Position numbers and translations under genes: made by a program
Shown here: positions 24,934-36,200 of the stretch, piece after piece
Layout: each line of letters starts with the position of its first letter
Position numbering within the stretch: the first letter of the stretch is position 1
NCBI RefSeq assembly: GCF_030323545.1
Contig: NZ_CP122954.1
Coordinates: 868,001 to 932,000, forward strand
Source of the DNA: Helicobacter pylori
Lineage (GTDB): Bacteria > Campylobacterota > Campylobacteria > Campylobacterales > Helicobacteraceae
Reading direction: 5' to 3'
Length of the DNA: 64,000 nt
Notes under the pieces: model-generated
What the model was told of the DNA's origin: nothing
The model's database searches: none
What the model saw: the letters and a program-made list of their open reading frames with translations, nothing else

Positions 24934-27900
24934 TTACTTCAAATAATCTTGTAAGGCTAACAACTCGTCTTTTTGAGAGCTTTCTTCTAACGCTAAAAGT
25001 AAGACTTCTATCGCGCTTAAAGTCGTGAAATAACTCACATGGTTTTTAAGCACAGAAGCGCGGATGAGTTTGGCGTCATCTTGAGATTTGTGATCACTGG
25101 TGTTGATAGCCATGCTGATTTCCCCATTCATCATTAAATCCATGATATTAGGGCGGCCCTCAGAAATTTTAAGCACCTTTAAAGACTTCACCCCAGCTTT
25201 TTCCAAAGCTTTATGCGTGCCTTCTGTGGCGCACAATTCAAAACCCAATTCAACCAATCGCTTCATTAAAACGCATGCTTCTTCTTTATCCTTATCTTTA
25301 ATAGAGACAAAAATAAGCCCCTTGTTTTTAATGGGGTTAAAGCAAGCCGTTTGTGCCTTGAAAAATGCAAGCCCTAAAGATTTAGCAATCCCCATCACTT
25401 CGCCGGTGCTTTTCATCTCAGGCCCTAAAATCAAATCCGATCCATAAAGTTTATTAAAAGGGAAAACCGCTTCTTTTAAAGCCACAAAATGGGGCATTTT
25501 AGGCTTATAAACGCCTTTAGAATATTCTACGATATTTTTTTTATCATAAAACTTCAAGGCTTCTTTCAAATCTTCTAACACCATAACCCTAGTCGCTACT
25601 TTGGCTAAAGGAACGCCTAAAGCCTTACTCAAAAAAGGCACGGTTCTGCTGGCTCTGGGATTGACCTCAATCAAATACAGCGAATTTTCATAAACAGCAA
25701 ATTGGATATTCAATAGCCCCACTACGCCTAAATGCAGAGCGATTTTCGCGCTCACTCGCTCAATTTCATCTAAAATTTCAGCCCTTAAAGTGGAAGGGAT
25801 AAAGCACGCCGAATCGCCTGAATGGATTCCGGCTTCTTCAATATGCTGTAAAATGCCGGCAATATAGACCTCTTTTTTATCGCAAATGGCATCAACATCT
25901 AATTCCACCGCTTTTTCTAAAAACTTATCAATGAGGAGCGGATTTTTAGGGCTAATCTCTAAAGCATGCGTAACGCTTTCTAAATAATGGTGCAGTTCTT
26001 CAATATTTTCTAAAATTTGCATGTGTTGGCCGCCTAGCACATAACTAGGGCGCACAATGATAGGGAAACCAATCACATTAGCAATGCTATAAGCTTCATC
26101 AACGCTTTTAGCCATGCCGTTTTCAGGCTGCTTAATGTCAAGCTCTTTTAAAAAGAGGGAAAATTTTTCTCTATCTTCAGCAATATCAATCACCTTAAAA
26201 GGCGTGCCAATAATGGGGGCTTGCATCTTCGCTAAATCTTTAGCGAGTTTTAAAGGGGTTTGTCCCCCAAAATGCACGATAATGCCATCCACTCGCTCCC
26301 TTTGAATGATGCTCTTCACGCACTCAAAATGAATGGGTTCAAAATAGAGCGTATCGCTGGTATCATAATCCGTGCTTACAGTTTCTGGATTGCAATTGAG
26401 CATGACGCTTTTAATGTTTAAATCTTTCAAAGCAAAGCTCGCATGCACGCAACAATAATCAAATTCAATGCCTTGACCGATGCGGTTAGGCCCAGAGCCT
26501 ATGATTAGGATTTTCTTTTCTTGTTTTTCTTGTTTGTTTTCAATGGGGGGCAAAGGGTTGGGGGCATAGGTGGAATACAAATAAGGCGTGAGCGATAAAA
26601 ACTCAGCCGCGCAAGTGTCCACTTCTTCAAAATGGGGCGCGATTTGTAAATGCATTCTGGCTAATTCCACTTCAAAAGGACTCACCTCTAAATTGTCATT
26701 TTCTTTGATTTTAGCGGCAATCCTAGCATCGCTAAAGCCTAAACTTTTAAGCCCTCTTAATTTTTTGGCGCCCGTTAAAACGCTAGAATTGATGCCTTCT
26801 TCTGCCTTGATTAGCTTTTGGATTTGAGATAAAAACCACCTGTCAATCTGGCATAATTCAAACACTTCATCAACACAAACACCAAGCCTGAACGCATCAG
26901 CGATATAGAGCAAGCGCTTGAAATTCGGCCGGCGGATTTCCTTTTTTATCATCTCTAAATCTTTGCTTAACGATTCAAACCCTAGCCAATTGTTTTCCAA
27001 AGAGCATAACGCTTTTTGTAAGGCTTCTAAGAAATTCCCCCCTATCGCCATCACTTCGCCAATGCTTTTCATAGAAGTCCCTAAAGTGCTAGAAACACCG
27101 GCAAATTTTTCAAACGCAAAGCGAGGGATTTTCACCACGATATAATCCAAACTAGGCTCAAAACTCGCCGGAGTGTTGGTAATATCGTTTTTAATTTCAT
27201 CTAAGCTAAAACCCACCGCAAGCATGGTAGCGACTTTTGCAATGGGAAACCCGGTCGCTTTTGAAGCTAGTGCTGAGCTGCGACTCACTCGTGGGTTCAT
27301 TTCAATCACAACCATTCTTAAAGTCTCTGGGTGGATCGCAAATTGCACATTACTCCCGCCCGTATCCACGCCAATTTCTCTCAAAATCGCAAAGCTCGCA
27401 TCACGCATGCGTTGGTATTCTTTATCGGTTAAGGTGAGGCTTGGAGCGATGGTGATGCTATCACCGGTATGAACGCCCATGGGATCAATATTTTCAATAC
27501 AGCACACAATGATGCAATTATCCTTGCTGTCTCGTATGACCTCCATTTCGTATTCTTTCCACCCCAATAAGGACTCTTCAATCAAAATTTCATTAATGGG
27601 CGAAGCGTCTAGGGCGTTTTTAGCCAATTCTTGAAACTCTTCAATATTATAAGCAACCCCACTCCCTCCCCCAGCCAGCGTGAAACTCGCTCTGATAATG
27701 GCTGGAAAGCCAATTTCATTAATGGCTTCTAGGGCTTCTAACTCGCTATAAGCGTAACGCCCTTTAGGCAAATCCATCCCGATTTTTAACATCGCTTCTT
27801 TGAAAGCCTGCCTGTCTTCGCCTTTTTTAATCGCTTCAATCTTAGCCCCTAAAAGCTCCACGCCTTCTAACATGCCCTTTTGGTGCATTTGCATGACTGC

Positions 27901-28191
27901 ATTCAAAGCGGTTTGCCCGCCCATTGTTGGTAAAATAGCGTCAATCTTTTCCTTTTTGATGATAGCGGCGATATTTTCTGGGGTGATGGGTTGGATATAA
28001 GTTTGATGAGAAAATTCAGGATCAGTCATCACGGTGGCCGGGTTAGAATTGATTAAGATCACTCTATAACCTAAAGATTTTAAGGTTTTACAACTTTGAG
28101 TCCCTGAGTAGTCAAATTCGCAAGCTTGTCCGATCACAATAGGGCCTGATCCTATCAGTAGAATGTTGGAAATATCGGTGCGTTTAGGCAT
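24934..28191 (-). CDS. carB: Carbamoyl-phosphate synthase large subunit
   Basis: Makes carbamoyl phosphate for pyrimidine and arginine synthesis from bicarbonate, ATP and CarA-derived ammonia. At 1085 residues it is full length. Two homologous ATP-grasp halves begin [21 protein letters not shown] and [20 protein letters not shown], and the C-terminal MGS-like allosteric domain starts near 940 ([16 protein letters not shown]). The start is the ATG at 28191 with AAGGA upstream, not the TTG at 28197. carA is not in the window. Confidence 0.97.
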   Translation of the reverse strand: MPKRTDISNILLIGSGPIVIGQACEFDYSGTQSCKTLKSLGYRVILINSNPATVMTDPEFSHQTYIQPITPENIAAIIKKEKIDAILPTMGGQTALNAVMQMHQKGMLEGVELLGAKIEAIKKGEDRQAFKEAMLKIGMDLPKGRYAYSELEALEAINEIGFPAIIRASFTLAGGGSGVAYNIEEFQELAKNALDASPINEILIEESLLGWKEYEMEVIRDSKDNCIIVCCIENIDPMGVHTGDSITIAPSLTLTDKEYQRMRDASFAILREIGVDTGGSNVQFAIHPETLRMVVIEMNPRVSRSSALASKATGFPIAKVATMLAVGFSLDEIKNDITNTPASFEPSLDYIVVKIPRFAFEKFAGVSSTLGTSMKSIGEVMAIGGNFLEALQKALCSLENNWLGFESLSKDLEMIKKEIRRPNFKRLLYIADAFRLGVCVDEVFELCQIDRWFLSQIQKLIKAEEGINSSVLTGAKKLRGLKSLGFSDARIAAKIKENDNLEVSPFEVELARMHLQIAPHFEEVDTCAAEFLSLTPYLYSTYAPNPLPPIENKQEKQEKKILIIGSGPNRIGQGIEFDYCCVHASFALKDLNIKSVMLNCNPETVSTDYDTSDTLYFEPIHFECVKSIIQRERVDGIIVHFGGQTPLKLAKDLAKMQAPIIGTPFKVIDIAEDREKFSLFLKELDIKQPENGMAKSVDEAYSIANVIGFPIIVRPSYVLGGQHMQILENIEELHHYLESVTHALEISPKNPLLIDKFLEKAVELDVDAICDKKEVYIAGILQHIEEAGIHSGDSACFIPSTLRAEILDEIERVSAKIALHLGVVGLLNIQFAVYENSLYLIEVNPRASRTVPFLSKALGVPLAKVATRVMVLEDLKEALKFYDKKNIVEYSKGVYKPKMPHFVALKEAVFPFNKLYGSDLILGPEMKSTGEVMGIAKSLGLAFFKAQTACFNPIKNKGLIFVSIKDKDKEEACVLMKRLVELGFELCATEGTHKALEKAGVKSLKVLKISEGRPNIMDLMMNGEISMAINTSDHKSQDDAKLIRASVLKNHVSYFTTLSAIEVLLLALEESSQKDELLALQDYLK

Positions 28192-28289
28192 AACCAATCC
28201 TTAAAGAAAGAATATCAACGAAGCGTTATCAATATTTTAAAGTATTTTTTATTAGGTTTTTGCGTGGCGTCCCCTCCTATGTTTTCAAA

Positions 28290-28982
28290 CTATTTGTCTC
28301 TGTCTGAAAAAATACCAATGATTTGCAAGATGGAAATGAAGACATTCAAAAAGTCTAAATACAAGCTCACCGCCGCATCAATGGGGCTATCATACATGCC
28401 TTTAACGATGTTTTGGGTGTCATAAGCGATGTAAAGACTGAATAAAATCGCACTCGCTCCCGCAATGACAACCTGGAACATGGGGCTACCCAAAAACAAG
28501 TTAATGAGCGAACACACCACCACCACAATCAAAGCGATAAAGAGCATTTTACCCATATTCGCTAAGTCGTTTTTCGTTTTAAGGGCATACACGCTCATCA
28601 AACCAAAAACAATAGTTGTCATGCCTAAAGCTTGCCAAATCGCTCCTAAACCAGCTTTTGCAATCACCATACCTAACAAAGGCACCAAAGTAACCCCTGA
28701 TAATGAAGTGAAGGCAAACAGCATGAATAGATTCAATCCGGGTTTGGATTTAGAAAACATCAAACCAAAAAGCACCGCAATTTCAGCGATAAAAAACACC
28801 CATTTATACTGCACTACGGCTTGAAAGTTCATCAAACCTAATAACGCCCCGATAGTCGCTAGTAACAAACTGCCTGCAAAGAACTTGTAAGTCGTTTTAA
28901 CAAAACCCACCAGCTCGCTTTCATGCGATAAAGAATTTTCTGCATACGCATTATGAGAATTAGCTCTGTCATACAATGCCAT
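28290..28982 (-). CDS. BI-1/YccA-family inner-membrane protein
   Basis: A 230-residue protein with about seven transmembrane helices and a C-terminal DF/D-rich pore signature (SLYLDFLNVFISILQIIGIF). The Bax inhibitor-1 family includes YccA, which modulates FtsH proteolysis, and YetJ, a calcium leak channel. Which role applies here is unknown. The start is supported by AAGGAG ten bases before the ATG. Single leftward gene ahead of carB. Confidence 0.85.
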   Translation of the reverse strand: MALYDRANSHNAYAENSLSHESELVGFVKTTYKFFAGSLLLATIGALLGLMNFQAVVQYKWVFFIAEIAVLFGLMFSKSKPGLNLFMLFAFTSLSGVTLVPLLGMVIAKAGLGAIWQALGMTTIVFGLMSVYALKTKNDLANMGKMLFIALIVVVVCSLINLFLGSPMFQVVIAGASAILFSLYIAYDTQNIVKGMYDSPIDAAVSLYLDFLNVFISILQIIGIFSDRDK

Positions 28983-29125
28983 GTTTTACTCCTTGAATTT
29001 CAACTCAATCAATAATTTAATTAACCCTATAGCTAGGTTCAATATAATAGCGCAAAATGTAGTAAAATACCAAACAAAACCCCCTAAAATTGAAATTGAA
29101 GTCTGAAAATAGGATAATAGTTACG

Positions 29126-30124
29126 ATGAAAATTTTTATCAATGGATTTGGCCGCATTGGGAGATGCGTTTTAAGAGCGATTTTAGAGCGTAGCGATACA
29201 AACCCCAACTTAGAAGTGATAGGCATCAATGACCCTGCTAATTGGGAAATTCTCGCTTATCTTTTAGAGCATGACAGCGTGCATGGTCTGCTCAATAAAG
29301 AGGCACATTATTCTAATCATAAGCTTATTATCGGCTCGTTAGAAATCCCTGTTTTTAATAGCATCAAAGACTTGAAAGGCGTGGATGTTATCATAGAGTG
29401 TTCAGGGAAGTTTTTAGAGCCTAAAACGCTGGAAAATTATCTTTTGCTTGGGGCTAAAAAGGTTCTGTTATCCGCTCCCTTTATGGGCGAATACGATGAA
29501 AAACAATACCCTACTTTAGTGTATGGGGTCAATCATTCTCTCTATCAAAACCAAGCCATTGTTTCTAACGCCTCTTGCACGACCAACGCTATCGCGCCCA
29601 TTTGCGCTATTTTAGATAAAGCTTTTAATATTAAAGAGGGCATGCTAACGACTATTCATAGCTATACGAGCGATCAAAAACTCATTGATTTAGCCCACCC
29701 TTTGGATAAACGGCGCTCAAGAGCGGCCGCAAGTAACATTATCCCTACCACCACTAAAGCCGCTCTGGCCTTGCATAAAGTTTTACCCAATCTCAAAAAC
29801 AAAATGCATGGGCATAGCGTGAGGGTGCCTAGCCTTGATGTGTCCATGATAGATTTGAGTTTGTTTTTAGAAAAAAAGACTCTCAAAGAGCCAATCAATG
29901 ATTTATTGGTTGAAGCTTCCAAAGGGGGTTTAAAAGGCGTGTTAGAGATAGATTTAAAAGAAAGGGTGAGTTCTGATTTCATTTCTAACCCTAGTAGCGT
30001 CATAATCGCGCCTGATTTGACTTTCACGCTAGAGAATATGGTCAAAATCATGGGGTGGTATGATAACGAATGGGGGTATTCTCATCGTTTGGTGGATATG
30101 GCGCAATTTGTGTATCATTATTAA
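29126..30124 (+). CDS. gapA: Glyceraldehyde-3-phosphate dehydrogenase
   Basis: NAD(P)-dependent oxidation of glyceraldehyde-3-phosphate to 1,3-bisphosphoglycerate, or the reverse in gluconeogenesis. It has 332 residues from the ATG at 29126 ([14 protein letters not shown]). The Rossmann motif is INGFGRIGR, the catalytic site [12 protein letters not shown], and [17 protein letters not shown] the substrate region, followed by [13 protein letters not shown]. pylori has a second gap gene elsewhere (HP1346). The upstream TTG at 29090 is open in frame but the ATG fits the family start. Confidence 0.95.
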   Translation: MKIFINGFGRIGRCVLRAILERSDTNPNLEVIGINDPANWEILAYLLEHDSVHGLLNKEAHYSNHKLIIGSLEIPVFNSIKDLKGVDVIIECSGKFLEPKTLENYLLLGAKKVLLSAPFMGEYDEKQYPTLVYGVNHSLYQNQAIVSNASCTTNAIAPICAILDKAFNIKEGMLTTIHSYTSDQKLIDLAHPLDKRRSRAAASNIIPTTTKAALALHKVLPNLKNKMHGHSVRVPSLDVSMIDLSLFLEKKTLKEPINDLLVEASKGGLKGVLEIDLKERVSSDFISNPSSVIIAPDLTFTLENMVKIMGWYDNEWGYSHRLVDMAQFVYHY

Positions 30125-30202
30125 GTCATTTTGCGAATCTTTTTGAGTTTGTTTAACATCAAGTTGTATAGTGTGGGATTTACAAAAACGATCGGAGTTT
30201 AA

Positions 30203-33200
30203 ATGGCGTTTAAAAAGGCTGGATTGATTTCTAAGTTTATTTCAAAGGGATCTTTTAAATTAAATAAGATCTCAAAGAAAATTTTCAAATTGAATCTAAT
30301 CTTGAAGCGTGAAAAGCCCTTAAAATGCCATAAAAAAACAAAATCCATTAAAAAGCCCTTTAATCAAAACAAATCTTTTTTAAAAGCTTCGGTTTTATTG
30401 ATAGGAGCGTTGGGGGGATTATCTCACCTAAGGGCTAGCGAGTGCCGTTATTGGTCATGGTCGTCTTGGGGTTATCATGACAATATTGAAAGCGGTTCTA
30501 ATTCCCCCACGCACAACTCTTATTGTCTTTTTAGCAGCGCTCAAGGCTCTGGGACTTACTATTTAAACACCCTTACCACTTATAGCACTGGTGAGGCTAG
30601 TTTCACGCAAAAATTCAATAATGGTACGCTTGATGTGGGAGGGAATATCCGTTTTGGAGGCACGGGTGTCAATGGAGGTGATGTAGGCTATATCACGGGC
30701 ACTTATGACGCTCAAACGATTAATTTTAATTCTAGCCGTATCACAACCGGCAACTCATTTTCTACTGGCGGTGGGGCCACTCTCAATTTTAATGCAACTA
30801 ACCATATCACTATCAATCAAGCCAGCTTTGATAATAGCGATGCAGGAACACAGCACTCTTACATGAATTTCAGTGGTTCTAACATCAATGTGAGCTCTTC
30901 TAGCTTTACAGACGACACCAATGGGGGCTTTAGTTTCAGCGGGAATGGGACTAACAGCAATCTCTCTTTTGACAAAACGAACTTCAATCAAGGCACTTAC
31001 AAATTCACTAACAGCGCTAACTTAAACTTCAACAGCAGCACTTTCAATCAAGGGACTTACAACTTTAATAGCGCTCAATCCACTTTTAATAACGACACTT
31101 TCAATCAAGGGACTTATAACTTTAATGCAAGCAAGGTGAGTTTTTCAGGCGCTAACACTTTAAATTCAAGTTCGCCTTTTGCTAGCCTTAAAGGCAGTGT
31201 GTCCTTTGGTTCTGGTGCGATCTTTAACCTCAATCAAACCCTTAATAGCAATCAAACCTATGACATTCTCACGACAAACGGGACCATCCAGTATGGGGTT
31301 TATCAAAGCTATTTGTGGGATTTGATCAACTATAAGGGCGATAAAGCCATTAGCCATGTTGAAGTGGGTAGTAACACTTATGATGTAACCTTTGACATTA
31401 ACGGGCAAGATGAAACCTTACAAGAAACCTTTAACAATCAATCCATTATTACCCAATTTTTAGGAGACGATTTACAACAACAAGCCCAACAAACCTATCA
31501 AGAGGATCTAACCAATTCCCAGAGCACTTTAAATAACGCTGCTAGTGATAGTAAGATCGCAAATAGCGATACAGACTACACCACCAATAAAAACGCTACT
31601 ATCGCTACAGACGCTCAGAATTTAGAAAACACCAACCAACAAATCGCTAAAGATCAACAAGTCTTAGAACAAGATTTAGACAAGCTCAACCAATTAGCCA
31701 ACTCTAAAACAGGCTTTAATGAACAAGCCTTTAATACTGCACAAAAACAAGAACAACAAGATTTAAAAACCTTACAGAACGATGAAAACGCTTTTAATAC
31801 GGAACAAGAGGGATTGGAACAAGCGATAGCTAACGCTAAGCCTACAAGCCCAACACCCACTCCTACAAAGCACACAGCGCCAAACACTCCCCCTAATAAA
31901 GTTCCTCCCACACCCCCTACTCAAAATTTACCCACAACGAATGTGTGGAGTGGGGTTTATAACCTTCAAAATCAAACTTACTCAAACAAAGGGGTTTATT
32001 ATATTGATCCCAATCTTTCAGGACAGAGCGGTCAAAGCGGCAACACGCTTAGCACTTATACAGCCAATTTGTTTGGAAGGAGTTTTAGCGTTAACACCCA
32101 AAATGGCACTTTGATCATAGGGAATAATACAGAGAGCGTGAATGATAATGGGTTGATTTGGATAGGGCATGGAGGCTTTGGCTATATCACGGGAACTTTT
32201 AATGCGGCTAACATCTATTTGACCAATAATTTTAAAACCGGTGAAGGCGTTTCAAATTCAGATGGTGGGGGAGCGAACATTACCTTTAAAGCAAGCGATA
32301 ATATCACTATGGATGGCTTGAATTATAATGACGCTGAAACCGTTACTAAAATGATTCAAACAGGGGCTAGCCAGCATTCCTATGCCGCTTTTGACGCTAC
32401 CAATAATATCAGCGTAACCAATTCCAATTTTAGCGATATGACTTGGGGGAAATTCAGTTTTAGCGCTAAGAACATTTCGTTTTCTAACGCTTCGTTCAGC
32501 GGCTTTACAAACCCTGGAGGATCAAGCGTGATCAGCGCTAACGCTTCTAATTCTTTAAGCTTTATCAATTCTCGTTTGAATGGTGGGGCGGTTTATAATT
32601 TGTGGGCTAATAGCCTTATTTTCAATAACACGCAAGCGGTTTTTAATGTTTTGTATTCTAGGGGGACAAGCAATTTTAACGCTACAACACAGCTTTTAGG
32701 CAACACGAGTTTCACGCTTAGCTCTCAAAGTTTGTTGAATTTTAATGACGATACAACCTTACAAAACAACGCTAATATCACGCTTGGTAATAAAAGTCAA
32801 GCCGCTTTTAAAAATTCTTTAACGCTTGATAATGATTCTAATTTAAGTTTAGACAATCAAAGCGTTTTGAATGCGAATGGATCAAGTGCTTTTAACAATC
32901 AAGCGAGTCTCAATATTTATAACGGGAGTCAAGCGACCTTTAACAGCCTCTTTTTTAATGGCGGGATAATCAGTCTTAACGCTAACAGCAAGCTCAACGC
33001 TTCTAGCGCTAGTTTTTCAAACAACACCACTATCAATTTAGACGATAGCGTTTTATCGGCTAGCAACACAAGCTCTTTAAACGCTAATATCAATTTTCAA
33101 GGCGCAAGCCAGGCTGATTTTGGAGGCAACACGACTATTGATACAGCAAGCTTTAATTTTGACAGCACAAGCTCATTGAGTTTTAATAACCTTACGGCTA

Positions 33201-36200
33201 ATGGGGCGTTAAATTTTAATGGCTATGCGCCCTCTTTGACTAAGGCTTTAATGAGCGTTAGCGGGCAGTTTGTTTTAGGGGATAATGGGGATATTAATTT
33301 ATCTGACATCAATATTTTTGACAACATCACAAAATCTGTAACCTACAACATCCTAAACGCTCAAAAAGGGATTACTGGCATTAGTGGGGCTAATGGCTAT
33401 GAAAAAATCCTTTTTTACGGCATGAAAATCCAAAACGCTGCCTATAGCGATAGTAATAACATTCAAACTTGGTCGTTTATAAACCCTCTCAATTCTTCTC
33501 AAATCATTCAAGAGAGCATTAAAAATGGGGATTTAACCATAGAAGTTTTAAATAACCCTAACTCAACTTCTAACACTATTTTTAATATCGCTCCTGAGCT
33601 TTATAATTACCAAACTTCTAAGCAAAATCCTACCGGTTATAGTTATGATTATAGCGATAACCAAGCAGGCACTTATTACTTGACAAGCAACATTAAAGGC
33701 CTTTTCACCCCTAAAGGCTCTCAAACTCCTCAAGCCCCAGGCACTTATAGCCCGTTTAACCAGCCTTTGAATAGTTTGAATATCTACAATAAGGGTTTTT
33801 CTAGTGGAAATTTAAAAACGCTTTTAGGGATCCTTTCTCAAAATTCCGCTACCTTAAAAGAAATGATTGAATCCAATCAATTAGACAATGTCACTAACAT
33901 CAATGAAGTGTTGCAACTCTTAGACAAGATTAAAATCACCCAAACGCAAAAGCAAGCGCTCCTAGAAACGATCAACCATTTGACTGACAACATCAATCAA
34001 ACCTTTAATAATGGGAATCTCGTTATAGGCGCTACTCAAGATAATATTACAAACTCTACCAGCTCTATATGGTTTGGGGGCAATGGCTATAGCAGTCCTT
34101 GCGCGCTAGATAGCGCCACTTGTTCTTCTTTTAGAAACACTTACTTGGGGCAATTATTAGGCTCAACTTCCCCCTATTTAGGCTACATCAACGCTGATTT
34201 TAAAGCTAAAAGCATTTATATCACTGGAACAGTGGGAAGCGCTAACGCCTTTGAAAGCGGAGGGAGCGCGGATGTAACCTTTCAAAGCGCTAATAACTTA
34301 GTGTTAAATAATGCTAACATAGAAGCTCAAGCTACAGACAATATCTTTAATCTTTTGGGTCAAGAAGGGATTGATAAAATCTTTAATCAAGGGAATTTAG
34401 CGAATGTTCTCAGTCAAGTGGCTATGGAAAAAATCAAGCAAGCCGGCGGTTTAGGAAACTTTGTAGAAAACGCTCTAAGCCCTTTGAGTAAGGAATTGCC
34501 CGCTAGCTTGCAAAATGAAACCTTAGGCCAACTTATAGGTCAAAATAACTTAGATGATTTATTGAATAATAGTGGAGTCATGAATGCAATCCAAAATATT
34601 ATCAGTAAAAAACTAAACATTTTTGGCAATTTTGTTACCCCATCCATCATAGAAAACTACCTTGCTAAGCAGTCTTTAAAAAGCATGCTAGACGATAAAG
34701 GGCTTTTGAATTTTATCGGTGGGTATATAGACGCTTCTGAATTAAGCTCTATTTTAAGCGTGGTTTTAAAAGATATTACTAACCCCCCTACAAGCCTGCA
34801 AAAAGACATCAGTGTGGTGGCGAACGACTTGTTGAACGAGTTTTTAGGGCAAGATGTCGTTAAAAAGCTAGAAAGTCAAGGCTTAGTGAGTAATATTATT
34901 AATAATATCATTTCTCAAGGCGGGTTAAGCGGCGTTTATAATCAAGGTTTAGGGAGCGTGTTGCCACCCTCTTTACAAAACGCGCTCAAAGAAAACGATT
35001 TAGGTGCTCTTTTATCGCCTAGAGGCTTGCATGATTTTTGGCAAAAAGGGTATTTTAATTTTTTAAGCAATGGCTATGTTTTTGTCAATAACAGCTCTTT
35101 TAGCAACGCTACAGGGGGCAGTTTGAATTTTGTCGCCAACAAGTCTATTATTTTTAATGGCGATAATACGATTGACTTTAGCAAGTATCAAGGCGCATTG
35201 ATTTTTGCTTCTAATGGTGTTTCTAATATCAATATCACCACCCTAAACGCTACGAATGGCTTAAGCCTTAATGCGGGTTTGAATAATGTGAGCGTTCAAA
35301 AAGGGGAAATTTGCATCAATTTAGCCAATTGCCCCACAACCAAAAACAGCTCTTCTACAAACTCCAGCGTAACCCCCACCAATGAATCTTTAAGCGTGCA
35401 TGCTAATAACTTCACTTTCTTAGGAGCAATCACCTCTAATGGGGCTATTGATTTGTCTCAAGTAAAGAATAATAGCGTTATAGGCACGCTCAATCTCAAT
35501 GAAAATGCGACCTTACAAGCCAATAATTTAACGATCACTAACGCTTTTAACAACGCCTCTAACTCTACAGCTAACATTAATGGTAATTTCACCTTAAACC
35601 AACAAGCGACTTTAAGCACTAACGCTAGTGGCTTGAATGTCATGGGGAATTTTAACAGCTATGGCGGTTTGGTGTTTAATATCAGCCATTCAGCTAGCCA
35701 TGCCATTATCAACGCTCAAGGCGCAGCGACAATTATGGCTAATAACAATAACCCCTTAATCCAGTTCAACACTTCTTCAAAAGAAGTTGGCACTTACACG
35801 CTCATTGATAGCGCTAAAGCCATTTATTATGGGTATAACGACCAAATCACAGGAGGTAGCAGCCTAGATAATTACCTTAAGCTTTATGCGCTCATTGATA
35901 TTAATGGCAAGCACATGGTGATGGCTGGCAACGGCTTAACCTATAACGGGCAAGCCGTGAGCATTAAAGATGGCGGTTTAGTTGTAGGCTTTAAGGACTC
36001 TCAAAATCAATATATTTACACTTCCATTCTTTATAATAAAGTGAAAATCGCTGTTTCTAATGATCCTATCAATAACTTACAAGCCCCCACTTTAAAACAA
36101 TATATCGCTCAAATTCAGGGCGTTCAAAGCGTGGATAGCATTGAACAAGCTGGAGGCAGTCAAGCGATTAATTGGCTCAATAAAATCTTTGAAACTAAAG

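Noticed and set aside
29674..30051. 125-residue minus-strand frame within gap
   Set aside because: Shadow of the conserved gap gene with no RBS or recognisable product; similar shadows in carB, dnaX and pta were also discarded.
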